This document shows, piece by piece, positions 33,259 to 42,627 of a stretch of 64,000 bases of DNA. The stretch's first letter is position 1; each line of letters begins with the position of its first letter. A program made the position numbers and the translations under genes. Under the pieces are notes generated by a model. It was not told where the DNA came from and did not search any database. It worked only from the letters and a program-made list of their open reading frames with translations. This DNA is from Pseudomonas arsenicoxydans (GTDB lineage Bacteria; Pseudomonadota; Gammaproteobacteria; Pseudomonadales; Pseudomonadaceae), in NCBI RefSeq assembly GCF_006438915.1, contig NZ_RCZE01000007.1, positions 186,001 to 250,000 of the forward strand. The letters are read 5' to 3'.

Positions 33259-34128
33259 TTAATTCTTCGCGACAGCGGGTTGGGCTGTCGTGGGCGCTAC
33301 AGGTTCCCGCCAGCCAACAGCGAGGCCGTTGGCGTAGCGCAGATCGATGCGCGCAATGTTCGTAATCTGTTCTTTGAGCGTCTTTTCATAGATGGCAATG
33401 AAACGGCGCATCTTCTCCACCAGGTTGCCGCGCCCCAGCAGCAGTTCGATCCCCGGGCCGGCACTGCCGGCTCCGGTAGTCAGGAACCAGCTGCCACGTT
33501 CACGCAACTCCAGGCGTGCAATCGAGAAGCCCAGCGGCCTGAGCATCTGGCTCAGCACCTGGTATTGCTGCATCACTTGCTGTTGAGCCCGTTGTGGGCC
33601 GAACAGCTGTGGCAAGTGTTCGTAGTTCGCCAGCTCACGCGGGGTAAACGCCTGGCCCTGGTTGTTCAACAGCGATTCATCGCCCCAACGGGCCACCGGC
33701 AGTTGTTCTTCCAAGCGGATTACCACTTGATCCGGCCACACCCGACGCACTTCGGCGTGGGCAATCCATGGCATCGTCTCAAGCTCGGTGCGCATGCTTT
33801 CCAGGTCGATGGTGAAGAAGCTCGACGCCACGTACGGGGCGATCCGCTGCTGCACGGCTTGCTGGCTGATGTAACTCAAATCACCCTGCACGTTGATCTT
33901 GGTGATCGGCCGGTCGGCGTACGGCAGCAAACGCTGCGCGCCTTCGTAAGTGCCAAACCCCAGTGCAACCAACAGCACTGGCCAGAACAACGCTTTGAGA
34001 AAACCAAAATTGGCTTTCGGCAGGCGCATCGACATCGGCTCTTTCGCCACCATTCGGCTGGCGCCCCGTGGCACCGGCTTGCGGCCGGGTGCGGGTGGAG
34101 GCTGATGTCTTAGCTGCGCGCCTTGCAT
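33259..34128 (-). CDS. ftsQ: Cell division protein FtsQ
   Basis: This 289-residue bitopic protein has a cytoplasmic tail, one membrane helix (ALFWPVLLVALGFGTYEGA), the POTRA domain (ITKINVQGDLSYISQQAVQQ) and the beta domain (HAEVRRVWPDQVVIRLEEQLP). It links FtsZ-ring proteins to septal wall synthesis through FtsB and FtsL. The start at 34128 (MQGAQLRHQ) is used because the upstream frame lies inside ddlB. It begins five bases after the ddlB stop. Confidence 0.96.
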   Translation of the reverse strand: MQGAQLRHQPPPAPGRKPVPRGASRMVAKEPMSMRLPKANFGFLKALFWPVLLVALGFGTYEGAQRLLPYADRPITKINVQGDLSYISQQAVQQRIAPYVASSFFTIDLESMRTELETMPWIAHAEVRRVWPDQVVIRLEEQLPVARWGDESLLNNQGQAFTPRELANYEHLPQLFGPQRAQQQVMQQYQVLSQMLRPLGFSIARLELRERGSWFLTTGAGSAGPGIELLLGRGNLVEKMRRFIAIYEKTLKEQITNIARIDLRYANGLAVGWREPVAPTTAQPAVAKN

Positions 34129-34132
34129 GGTC

Positions 34133-35101
34133 TTACCCTCGCGGCTCGTTGTTGCCGGTAATGCTGGCGGCCAGAATCGCCAGAACCAGTTGCTGGAAAT
34201 CCAGACCGGCAGCACGGGCCGCCATCGGCACCAGGCTGTGATCGGTCATGCCCGGCGCGGTGTTCACTTCCAGGAACCAGAACTGCCCGTCGGCGTCCTG
34301 CATCACGTCTGCCCTGCCCCAACCGGCGATACCCAGCGCCTCGCAGGCTTTCGCCGTGAGGTCCATGAGTTCCTTTTCCTTGGTGCTGTCGAGCCCGCAC
34401 GGAATGCGGTACTGGGTATCGTTGGCGATGTACTTGGCGTCGTAGTCGTAAAAACTGTGCGTCGTGCCCAGGGCAATCGGAGGCAACACCTGGTCACGCA
34501 GGGTGGCGATGGTGAACTCCGGACCGTGAATCCATTGCTCGACCAACACTTGCGAATCGTAGGTACTGGCCGCTTTCCAGGCGTCGATCAACTCGGGCGT
34601 GGAACTCACTTTGGCCATACCGATACTTGAACCTTCATGCGCCGGTTTGACGATCAAAGGGAAGCCCAGTTCCGTCGCGGCGGAAATACAATCGGCCTCG
34701 CTGCTCAAGACGGCGTGACGCGGTGTCGGAATACCCAGGCTGTGCCAGACCTGTTTGGTCCGCAGCTTGTCCATGGCCAGCGCCGAAGCGAGAATGCCGC
34801 TGCCGGTGTACGGAATGCCCAGGCATTCGAGCAGGCCCTGCATGCTGCCGTCTTCACCGCCACGACCGTGGAGGATAACGAAGGCGCGATCGATTTTTTC
34901 GTTGAGCAAACGCTGCAACAGGTCGTCGCCGACGTCGAGGCCGAACGCGTCCACACCGGCACTTTGCAGTGCCGCGAGGACCGCGTTACCGGACTTCAGC
35001 GACACCTCACGCTCGGCACTCTTGCCGCCAAACAGCACGGCGACGCGGCCGAAATCTTTCGGCGCGACGGTGGAAACGAGGTTGGCGTAAGCAGCAGTCA
35101 T
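34133..35101 (-). CDS. ddlB: D-alanine-D-alanine ligase
   Basis: This 322-residue ATP-grasp ligase makes the D-Ala-D-Ala of the peptidoglycan stem. VLFGGKSAEREVSLKSGNAV is the N-terminal signature, HGRGGEDGSMQGLLE the second, and FLEVNTAPGMTDHSLVPMAA the third. The start overlaps the murC stop by four bases (ATGA), which indicates translational coupling within the dcw cluster. Confidence 0.97.
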   Translation of the reverse strand: MTAAYANLVSTVAPKDFGRVAVLFGGKSAEREVSLKSGNAVLAALQSAGVDAFGLDVGDDLLQRLLNEKIDRAFVILHGRGGEDGSMQGLLECLGIPYTGSGILASALAMDKLRTKQVWHSLGIPTPRHAVLSSEADCISAATELGFPLIVKPAHEGSSIGMAKVSSTPELIDAWKAASTYDSQVLVEQWIHGPEFTIATLRDQVLPPIALGTTHSFYDYDAKYIANDTQYRIPCGLDSTKEKELMDLTAKACEALGIAGWGRADVMQDADGQFWFLEVNTAPGMTDHSLVPMAARAAGLDFQQLVLAILAASITGNNEPRG

Positions 35102-36558
35102 TTCAACTTCCCCACGGCAGGTGCAGCAACGGCACCGGCGAACAACGGACTGTTCAACAGTTTTGGCGCGAGACCACCGATATCACCGGCGCCCTGGCAC
35201 AGCAGGATGTCGCCGGCACGCAGCAGCGGCTTGACCAGCGGCGCAAGGTCGACACCACGCTCGATGTAGATCGGGTCGAGCTGACCGCGCTGGCGGATGC
35301 TGTTGCACAACTTGCGGCTGTCAGCGCCCGGGATCGGCTCTTCGCCGGCCGGGTACACTTCCATCAGCAGCAGGACGTTGGCATCGGCCAGTACATTGAC
35401 GAAGTCGTCGTACAGGTCGCGGGTGCGGCTGTAACGGTGCGGTTGGTAAACCATCACCAGACGGCGCTCCGGCCAGCCACCACGTACGGCCTTGATCACG
35501 GCGGCGACTTCGGTCGGGTGGTGACCGTAGTCGTCGACCAGCATCACGTGGCCGTCTTCGACCGGCAGTTCGCCGTAGACCTGGAAGCGTCGACCGACGC
35601 CCTGGAACCCGGACAGGCCCTGGACAATGGCTTCATCGCTGACACCCTCGTCAGAGGCAATGCAGATGGTCGCCAGCGCATTCAATACGTTATGGTTGCC
35701 CGGCATGTTCACCGAGACATCCAGTGGCTCGCGGTCAGGGCGCAGCACGGTGAAGAAGGTCTGCATACCCTGCTGACGCACATTGATCGCGCGCACGTCG
35801 CAGTCATCGCCGAAGCCGTAGGTGACGGTCGGGCGCTTGACCAGCGGAAGGATTTCACGCACCACCGGATCGTCCAGACACACCACGGCCAGACCGTAGA
35901 ACGGCAGGTTGTGGAGGAACTCGACGAAGGTTTTCTTCAGTTTGTTGAAGTCACCGTCGTAGGTCGCCATGTGGTCGGCGTCGATGTTGGTGACCACGGC
36001 CACCAGCGGCTGCAAGTGCAGGAAGCTGGCGTCGCTTTCATCGGCTTCGGCGATCAGGTAACGGCTGGTGCCGAGCTGGGCATTGGTGCCCGCGGCATTC
36101 AGTCGTCCACCGATGACGAACGTCGGGTCCAGGCCACCTGCCGCGAACACCGAAGCGATCAGGCTGGTGGTGGTGGTTTTGCCGTGGGTACCGGCGACGG
36201 CGATACCGTGGCGGTAGCGCATCAGCTCGGCCAGCATCTCGGCGCGCGGGACCACCGGAATACGGCGTTCCAGCGCAGTCGCGACTTCCGGGTTGGAGGT
36301 GTTGACGGCGCTCGACACCACCAGCACATCAGCAGACGCGGCGTTCTCGGCGCGGTGACCGATAAAGATGTGCGCGCCGAAAGATTCCAGGCGCTCGGTG
36401 ACCGGCGAAGCCTTCAGGTCGGAACCGGACACGTCATAGCCCAGGTTCAACAACACTTCAGCAATACCGCACATGCCCACGCCGCCGATGCCGACGAAGT
36501 GGATTTTACGGATGCGGCGCATTTCCGGTTGCGGCATGGCTTTCTGATTCTCAACCAT
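35098..36558 (-). CDS. murC: UDP-N-acetylmuramate-L-alanine ligase
   Basis: This 486-residue cytosolic Mur ligase adds L-Ala to UDP-MurNAc. It has the NAD-like start HFVGIGGVGMCGIAE, the ATP-binding loop AVAGTHGKTTTTSL, and the Mur signature EADESDASFLHLQP with MVDDYGHHPTEVAAV. ATG 36558 (MVENQKAMPQPEMRR) is chosen over the open frame upstream, which lies inside murG. It overlaps murG by eight bases. Confidence 0.97.
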   Translation of the reverse strand: MVENQKAMPQPEMRRIRKIHFVGIGGVGMCGIAEVLLNLGYDVSGSDLKASPVTERLESFGAHIFIGHRAENAASADVLVVSSAVNTSNPEVATALERRIPVVPRAEMLAELMRYRHGIAVAGTHGKTTTTSLIASVFAAGGLDPTFVIGGRLNAAGTNAQLGTSRYLIAEADESDASFLHLQPLVAVVTNIDADHMATYDGDFNKLKKTFVEFLHNLPFYGLAVVCLDDPVVREILPLVKRPTVTYGFGDDCDVRAINVRQQGMQTFFTVLRPDREPLDVSVNMPGNHNVLNALATICIASDEGVSDEAIVQGLSGFQGVGRRFQVYGELPVEDGHVMLVDDYGHHPTEVAAVIKAVRGGWPERRLVMVYQPHRYSRTRDLYDDFVNVLADANVLLLMEVYPAGEEPIPGADSRKLCNSIRQRGQLDPIYIERGVDLAPLVKPLLRAGDILLCQGAGDIGGLAPKLLNSPLFAGAVAAPAVGKLK

Positions 36559-37621
36559 GGGCCACCTCCAGGCAGGTATCGACCACGTTACGGGTGGCAT
36601 CGGGTTTGGCCAGGCGGCGTGCCGCAGTAGCCATCTCGTTGAGTCGTTGTGGTTGCATCAGGACCTCTGTCAGGCGAGCGGCAAGATCCGCTGCGCCAGT
36701 CGTTCTTTGCGGCATCAGGAAGGCAGCGCCTTCACGGGCCAAATAATCGGCGTTGCGGGTCTGGTGATCGTCGATCGCGTGGGGCAAAGGCACCAGCATC
36801 GAGGGCAGACCGGCGGCGGCCAGTTCACTGATGGTCAACGCGCCTGCGCGGCACACCACCAGGTCGGCCCAGCCATAGGCTTGGGCCATGTCTTTGATGA
36901 AAGGCTGCACTTGCGCCTCGACGCCAGCCGCGCGATAGCGCTCTGCAGTCACCTCATCGTGGTTTTTACCGGCCTGATGAAACACTTCCGGACGCAGGTC
37001 GGGGGCGACTTGCGACAGGGCTTCAGGCAACAATTTGTTCAACGGTTCTGCGCCCAGGCTTCCACCCAGGATCAGCAAACGCGCCTTGCGACCGGCCAGG
37101 GCGGGTCGCACTGTTTCGAGGAACAGCTCGGTGCGCACCGGGTTACCGGTGGTCCTACGGCTGTCCGACAGGGTAAAGGTGTCGGGGAACGCTTCACAGA
37201 CTCGGGCGGCCAACGGCACCAGCAACCGATTGGCGGTACCGGCCACGGCGTTCTGTTCGTGAACAATCACAGGAACACCAGCCAGTTTGGCGGCAACACC
37301 GCCGGGGCCGGTCACGTAACCACCGAAGCCGACCACGCACACGGGCCGCAGCTGACGAATGATCGCCCGCGCCTGCCAGACGGATTTGAGCAACATGAAC
37401 GGCGCCTTGAGCAGAGACAATTTGCCCTTGCCGCGCAAGCCGCTGGCGTTGATCCGATGCAGCTCGATACCGGCCATCGGTACCAGGTCGTTCTCGATAC
37501 CGCGCGGCGTTCCGAGCCAATGCACGGTGTAACCGCGGGCCTGGAATTCACGAGCGCAAGCCAGTGCCGGGAACACATGGCCCCCGGTGCCGCCCGCCAT
37601 AATCAATACGTTAGCGCCCAT
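36551..37621 (-). CDS. murG: UDP-GlcNAc:undecaprenyl-PP-MurNAc-pentapeptide GlcNAc transferase
   Basis: This 356-residue GT28 glycosyltransferase forms lipid II at the cytoplasmic face of the membrane. It shows MAGGTGGHVFPALA (first G-loop), VGFGGYVTGPGGVAA (second), VHEQNAVAGTANRLL, and the donor-binding CRAGALTISELAAAGLPSMLVP. ATG 37621 lies inside the 3' end of ftsW, an 11-base overlap. Confidence 0.97.
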   Translation of the reverse strand: MGANVLIMAGGTGGHVFPALACAREFQARGYTVHWLGTPRGIENDLVPMAGIELHRINASGLRGKGKLSLLKAPFMLLKSVWQARAIIRQLRPVCVVGFGGYVTGPGGVAAKLAGVPVIVHEQNAVAGTANRLLVPLAARVCEAFPDTFTLSDSRRTTGNPVRTELFLETVRPALAGRKARLLILGGSLGAEPLNKLLPEALSQVAPDLRPEVFHQAGKNHDEVTAERYRAAGVEAQVQPFIKDMAQAYGWADLVVCRAGALTISELAAAGLPSMLVPLPHAIDDHQTRNADYLAREGAAFLMPQRTTGAADLAARLTEVLMQPQRLNEMATAARRLAKPDATRNVVDTCLEVAHG

Positions 37622-38828
37622 GGGGTGGCTCCTCGGCGAAGTCACTCTCATGGAACTCCATCTCTTCGCTGCCCAGGTGGGTTCGACTCTCCCACTCGAT
37701 GCGCAGCAACAAGCCGAGACAGGCACCGCATATCACCAACGAACTGCCGCCATAACTGAGGAACGGCAGGGTCAGGCCTTTGGTCGGCAGCAGGCCGACG
37801 TTCACGCCTATGTTGATCAGGAACTGACCAATCCACAGGAACGACAGGCCGTACGCGATGTAAGCGGCGAAGAACTGCTTGGCCTTCTCGGCCCAATAAC
37901 CGATGTACATGCCACGAATACAGACAAAGACGAACAGCGCCACGGTGCACAACGAGCCCACGGCCCCCAGCTCTTCAGCGAGCACCGAGAACACGAAGTC
38001 GGTGTGGGCTTCCGGCAGGTAGAACTGTTTTTGCACGCTGTTGCCCAGGCCAACGCCCAGCCATTCGCCGCGACCAAACGCGATCAATGCCTGAGACAAC
38101 TGATAACCGGCACCAAACTGGTCGGCCCACGGGTCGGCAAAGTTGGTCAGGCGCGCCATTCGATACGGCTGCACTTGAATCAACAGCACCACCGCCGCGA
38201 CGGCCAGGACCACCATCAAGGAAAACCGGAACAGCCCGACCCCGCCCAGGAACAGCATGGCCGCCGCCGCCCCCATCATCACGACGGTGGCACCGAAGTC
38301 TGGTTCCATCAACAACAGGCCGGCCATTGGCAGCAGCACGATGAACGGTTTGAAGAAGCCCATCCAGCTTTCGCGCACTTCTTTCTGGCGACGCACCAGA
38401 TAGCCGGCGAGGTAGATCACCACAAACACCTTGGCGATCTCGGAAGGCTGAACGTTGAAGAAGCTGAAGCCGATCCAGCGCATCGAACCGTTCACTTCAC
38501 GACCGATCCCCGGAATGATCACCATCACCAGCAAACCGAATGCACCCAGCAACATCAGCCAGCCCAGGCGTTGCCAGGTGGCGATCGGGATCATCATGGT
38601 GATGACGCAGGCACCCAGGCCCAGAACGATGTAGATAAGGTGGCGGATCATGTAATACAGGGCACTGCCCGACTGTACCGCGGCGACTTCGGTCGAGGCC
38701 GATGCAATCATGACCAGCCCCAGGCCGATCAGGGCCAGGCAACCGGCGAGCATCGGGAAGTCGAGATCGACACCGCGCCCGGTGATGATCGGCGACGGAT
38801 AAGGCTTGATGATGTTTTTCAGGCTCAT
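37611..38828 (-). CDS. ftsW: Septal peptidoglycan glycosyltransferase FtsW (SEDS family)
   Basis: This 405-residue SEDS polymerase has about ten transmembrane helices and works with FtsI at the septum. SEDS signatures include GSMRWIGFSFFNVQPSEIAK, MEPDFGATVVMM and the C-terminal PTKGLTLPFLSYGGSSLVI. It overlaps murD by four bases and murG by 11. Confidence 0.97.
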   Translation of the reverse strand: MSLKNIIKPYPSPIITGRGVDLDFPMLAGCLALIGLGLVMIASASTEVAAVQSGSALYYMIRHLIYIVLGLGACVITMMIPIATWQRLGWLMLLGAFGLLVMVIIPGIGREVNGSMRWIGFSFFNVQPSEIAKVFVVIYLAGYLVRRQKEVRESWMGFFKPFIVLLPMAGLLLMEPDFGATVVMMGAAAAMLFLGGVGLFRFSLMVVLAVAAVVLLIQVQPYRMARLTNFADPWADQFGAGYQLSQALIAFGRGEWLGVGLGNSVQKQFYLPEAHTDFVFSVLAEELGAVGSLCTVALFVFVCIRGMYIGYWAEKAKQFFAAYIAYGLSFLWIGQFLINIGVNVGLLPTKGLTLPFLSYGGSSLVICGACLGLLLRIEWESRTHLGSEEMEFHESDFAEEPPHGR

Positions 38829-40171
38829 GCCAGTTCCTCCACGGCTTGGACGAACTGGTGACCACGGTCTTCGTAGTTCTTGAACATGTCGAAACTGGCG
38901 CAGGCGGGTGACAGCAGCACCACGTCACCGGGGTGGGCTGCTGCGCGGCATTGCTCCACGGCTTCGACCAGCGAACCGACGCGGATCAGCGGCACGGCAT
39001 CGCCGATAGCCTGGCCGATTTTGTCGGAATCACGGCCCATCAGGATCACGGCGCGGCAGTTGACTGCCACCGGATCACGCAGGTCATTGAACTCGGCACC
39101 CTTGCCGTCGCCCCCGGCGATCAGCACGACCTTGCCGTCGATGTCCGCGCCCAAACCTTCGATGGCCGCCAGCGCGGCACCGACGTTGGTGGCCTTGGAA
39201 TCGTTGTAGTAGCCGACGCCGTCCAGATCACGCACCCACTGGCAGCGATGCTCGAGGCCGGCAAAGCTGCGCAGGGCCGTGAGCATGGCATCGAAGGGCA
39301 GACCGACGGCGTGGCCCAGCGCCAGTGCCGCCAAGGCGTTGGACTGGTTGTGGGCGCCACGAATTTTCAACTCGCGCACCGGCATCAGGTTCTGGAATTC
39401 GAAGGCCAGGTACTTCTCGCCGTCTTCTTCGCGGATACCGAACGCCTTGAAATCAGGCTTGCTCAAACCGAAGGTCCAGCACGGCTGGCCCTCGCCCATC
39501 AATGGACGGCTCAGGGCGTCCTGACGGTTGACCACAAACTGCCTGGCGCCACGGAAGATCCGGTGCTTGGCCAGGTGATAGGCCGGCAGACCGCTGTAAC
39601 GGTCCATGTGGTCTTCGCTGACGTTGAGCACGGTCGCCACTTCAGCGTTCAGTTGATCGGTGGTTTCCAGCTGGAAGCTCGACAGTTCCATCACGTACAG
39701 CTCGATGTCGTCGCTGAGCAGGTCCAGCGCCGGCGTACCGAGGTTGCCACCGACCGCCACACGCTTGCCCGCCGCGACTGCCATCTCGCCGACGAGGGTG
39801 GTGACGGTGCTTTTCGCATTGGAACCACTGATGGCAACAATCGGCGCCTTCGCGTTACGCGCGAACAGCTCGATGTCGCCGGACAACTTCACGCCACGGG
39901 CGGCAGCAGCCTGCAGGGCCGGGGTCGCCAGCGCCAGGCCAGGGCTCACGTAGAGCTCGTCGGCACGGCACAGGAACTCGACGTCCAACTCGCCACAACG
40001 CACTTCCACGTGCGGATAGTCACGCTTGAGCGTGGCCAGTTCCGGTGGATTTTCCCGCGTATCGGCCACAGCAAACGACGTGCCCCGGTTCGCCAGGAAG
40101 CGAACCAGGGACATGCCGCTCTTGCCGAGGCCGACAACGATGCGGAAGTGGTCAGAAGCGATCAGAGACAC
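38825..40171 (-). CDS. murD: UDP-N-acetylmuramoyl-L-alanine-D-glutamate ligase
   Basis: This 448-residue Mur ligase adds D-Glu. It has an N-terminal nucleotide fold (VVGLGKSGMSLVRFL), the ATP loop VAISGSNAKSTVTTLVGEM, MELSSFQLETT, NVSEDHMDRY and YNDSKATNVGAALAAIEG. It lies six bases after mraY and overlaps ftsW by four. Confidence 0.97.
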   Translation of the reverse strand: MSLIASDHFRIVVGLGKSGMSLVRFLANRGTSFAVADTRENPPELATLKRDYPHVEVRCGELDVEFLCRADELYVSPGLALATPALQAAAARGVKLSGDIELFARNAKAPIVAISGSNAKSTVTTLVGEMAVAAGKRVAVGGNLGTPALDLLSDDIELYVMELSSFQLETTDQLNAEVATVLNVSEDHMDRYSGLPAYHLAKHRIFRGARQFVVNRQDALSRPLMGEGQPCWTFGLSKPDFKAFGIREEDGEKYLAFEFQNLMPVRELKIRGAHNQSNALAALALGHAVGLPFDAMLTALRSFAGLEHRCQWVRDLDGVGYYNDSKATNVGAALAAIEGLGADIDGKVVLIAGGDGKGAEFNDLRDPVAVNCRAVILMGRDSDKIGQAIGDAVPLIRVGSLVEAVEQCRAAAHPGDVVLLSPACASFDMFKNYEDRGHQFVQAVEELA

Positions 40172-40177
40172 GAGTTT

Positions 40178-41260
40178 CTACCTCAGCTTCAGGGTGGCAA
40201 GGCCGACCAGTACGAGAATCACGGTGATGATCCAGAAACGGACGATCACGCGTGGCTCAGGCCAGCCCTTGAGTTCAAAGTGGTGGTGAATCGGTGCCAT
40301 GCGGAACACGCGGCGACCGGTCATCTTGAAAGAAGCCACCTGGATGACCACCGACAGGGTCTCCATCACGAACACACCGCCCATGATGAACAGGACGATT
40401 TCCTGACGGACGATCACCGCGATGGTGCCCAAGGCCGCGCCCAGTGCCAGCGCGCCGACGTCGCCCATGAACACCTGGGCCGGATAGGTGTTGAACCAGA
40501 GGAATCCGAGGCCGGCACCGATCAGCGCGCCGCAGAACACGATCAATTCACCCGCGCCCGGTACATAAGGAATCAGCAGGTATTCAGCGAACTTCACGTT
40601 ACCCGACAGGTAGCAGAAGATCCCCAGGCCGCCGCCGACCATCACAGTCGGCATGATTGCCAGGCCATCGAGGCCGTCAGTCAGGTTAACCGCGTTGCTT
40701 GAGCCAACGATCACGAAGTAGGTCAGGACGATGAAGCCTGCGCCCAGCGGAATGCTGTAATCCTTGAGCATCGGCAGGATCAGGGTGGTTTCCACCGGGG
40801 TGGCGGCAGTCATATAAAGGAAGATCGCTGCGCCGAGACCGAACACCGACTGCCAGAAGTACTTCCAGCGACTCGGCAAGCCACGGGAGTTCTTCTCGAT
40901 CACTTTGCGGTAATCGTCGACCCAGCCGATCGCGCCGAACAGCAAAGTCACCAGCAGCACAGTCCAGACATAACGGTTGCTCAGGTCTGCCCAGAGCAAG
41001 GTGCTGACGCCGATGGACGACAGAATCAACGCGCCACCCATGGTCGGCGTACCCGACTTGGACAAGTGCGACTGTGGACCGTCGTTGCGAACGGATTGAC
41101 CGATCTGACGGTTCTGCAAAGTGCGGATCATCCACGGGCCATAGCACAGCGACAAAACCAGCGCGGTCAGCACACCGAGAATCCCGCGCAGGGTCAGGTA
41201 CTGGAAGACCGCGAAGCCTTTGTAGAACTGTTGCAGATACTCCGCTAGCAGCAGCAGCAT
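40178..41260 (-). CDS. mraY: Phospho-N-acetylmuramoyl-pentapeptide transferase
   Basis: This 360-residue membrane enzyme makes lipid I. It has ten hydrophobic helices and the MraY signatures SKSGTPTMGGALI, GWVDDYRKVIEKNSRGLPSR (catalytic aspartates), NLTDGLDGLA and RMAPIHHHFELKGWPE. ATG 41260 overlaps the murF stop by one base. Confidence 0.97.
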   Translation of the reverse strand: MLLLLAEYLQQFYKGFAVFQYLTLRGILGVLTALVLSLCYGPWMIRTLQNRQIGQSVRNDGPQSHLSKSGTPTMGGALILSSIGVSTLLWADLSNRYVWTVLLVTLLFGAIGWVDDYRKVIEKNSRGLPSRWKYFWQSVFGLGAAIFLYMTAATPVETTLILPMLKDYSIPLGAGFIVLTYFVIVGSSNAVNLTDGLDGLAIMPTVMVGGGLGIFCYLSGNVKFAEYLLIPYVPGAGELIVFCGALIGAGLGFLWFNTYPAQVFMGDVGALALGAALGTIAVIVRQEIVLFIMGGVFVMETLSVVIQVASFKMTGRRVFRMAPIHHHFELKGWPEPRVIVRFWIITVILVLVGLATLKLR

Positions 41261-42627
41261 TAATGTTTCTCCAGACTGGGCCCGCACAAAGCGGTGACGA
41301 TGTTTTCCATCGCAGCGCTGCGCGAGCCCTTGATCAAAATGGTGGTGTTGGTGTCTTGCTCGGCACCCAGCGCCTTGATCAGTTCAGCCTGAGTGCTGAA
41401 GTGAAAGGCCTGTGGACCGAAAGCGTTTACGGCGTGAACCATCATGGGTCCGACGGCATACAGCGCGGATACTTTGCCGCGGGCGTATTCGCCCACATCG
41501 CGGTGCCCCTGCTCCGCCCAATCGCCCAACTCGCCGATATCCCCGAGCACCAGGACGGTGCGACCGGAAAAGCCGGCGAGTATATCAACGGCGGCGCACA
41601 TGGAGGTGGGGTTTGCGTTGTACGTGTCATCAATCACGCGCATGCCGTTGGTAGCCAATTGCGCGACGGTGCGACCCTTGACCGGTTGCACGGCGGCCAG
41701 GCCCGAGGCGATGCCGAACAGCGACACGCCCAAGGCGTGAGCGGCAGCAGCAGCGGCCATGGCGTTGGCGACGTTATGCGTGCCGAGCAGGTTCAATTGA
41801 ACACGCTCCACGGCGTCAGGCGTGTGCAGGTTGAACGCCGGGCAACCGCGAGCGTCGCGGTCCAGGTCGCTGGCATAGAAGTCAGCGCTGAGGTTGCTCA
41901 GGGCGAACGTCAGCACTTTGCGACCGGCCGCGCGGGTCTTCCAGATTTCAAAAGCCTTGTCGTCAAGATTAAGAACGGCGATGCCATCGGCCTCGAGCCC
42001 TTCGATAATTTCGCCTTTGGCTTCAACGATTTTTTCCGGCCCGCCAAACTCGCCAACGTGGGCAGTCCCGGCGTTGTTGAGGATGGCCACGTGGGGTTTG
42101 GTCATGCCCACGGTGTAGGCAATTTCGCCCAGGCGCGAGGCACCGAGTTCGATCACGGCGGCGGTGTGTTCCGGCGCGAGTTCGAGCAAGGTCAGCGGCA
42201 CGCCGAGGTCGTTGTTCAGGTTGCCACGGGTCGCCAGCACCGGACCGCGCGTGCGCAGGATGCTCGCGAGCATTTCCTTGACCGTGGTCTTGCCGCTGGA
42301 ACCGGTGATGGCAGCGACCGGGTTGGTGAACGCCGCACGGTTCAGCGCGCCCAGTTGGCCGAGCGCTTGGCGGGTGTCCTTGACCAGCAGTTGCGGCAAC
42401 GCGCTGTCGGCGACTTCACGCTCGACCAGTGCGGCCACCGCGCCTTTGCTGGCTACGTCGTTCAGGTAATCGTGACCGTCGAAACGCGGGCCGGTCAGGG
42501 CAATAAACAGTTGTCCGGGCTTGATCGCACGGCTGTCGATGCTGACGCCATCGAACGTGGCATCGGCAGCGAGCAGTTGGCCGTTCAATGCGCCGGTCAG
42601 TTCGCTCAGTTTCAAGGCTTTAAGCAT
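41260..42627 (-). CDS. murF: UDP-MurNAc-tripeptide D-Ala-D-Ala ligase
   Basis: This 455-residue Mur ligase adds D-Ala-D-Ala to UDP-MurNAc-tripeptide. It shows DSRAIKPGQLFIAL, the ATP loop AITGSSGKTTVKEMLASIL, ELGASRLGEIAYTV, NNAGTAHVGEFG and DDTYNANPTSMCAAVD. It overlaps murE by eight bases and mraY by one. Confidence 0.97.
   Translation of the reverse strand: MLKALKLSELTGALNGQLLAADATFDGVSIDSRAIKPGQLFIALTGPRFDGHDYLNDVASKGAVAALVEREVADSALPQLLVKDTRQALGQLGALNRAAFTNPVAAITGSSGKTTVKEMLASILRTRGPVLATRGNLNNDLGVPLTLLELAPEHTAAVIELGASRLGEIAYTVGMTKPHVAILNNAGTAHVGEFGGPEKIVEAKGEIIEGLEADGIAVLNLDDKAFEIWKTRAAGRKVLTFALSNLSADFYASDLDRDARGCPAFNLHTPDAVERVQLNLLGTHNVANAMAAAAAAHALGVSLFGIASGLAAVQPVKGRTVAQLATNGMRVIDDTYNANPTSMCAAVDILAGFSGRTVLVLGDIGELGDWAEQGHRDVGEYARGKVSALYAVGPMMVHAVNAFGPQAFHFSTQAELIKALGAEQDTNTTILIKGSRSAAMENIVTALCGPSLEKH

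Noticed and set aside
31882..34113. A 743-codon open frame on the plus strand across ftsA and ftsQ
   Set aside because: It is antisense to two certain genes, has a His/Gln/Arg-rich nonsense composition, and no domain is recognisable.
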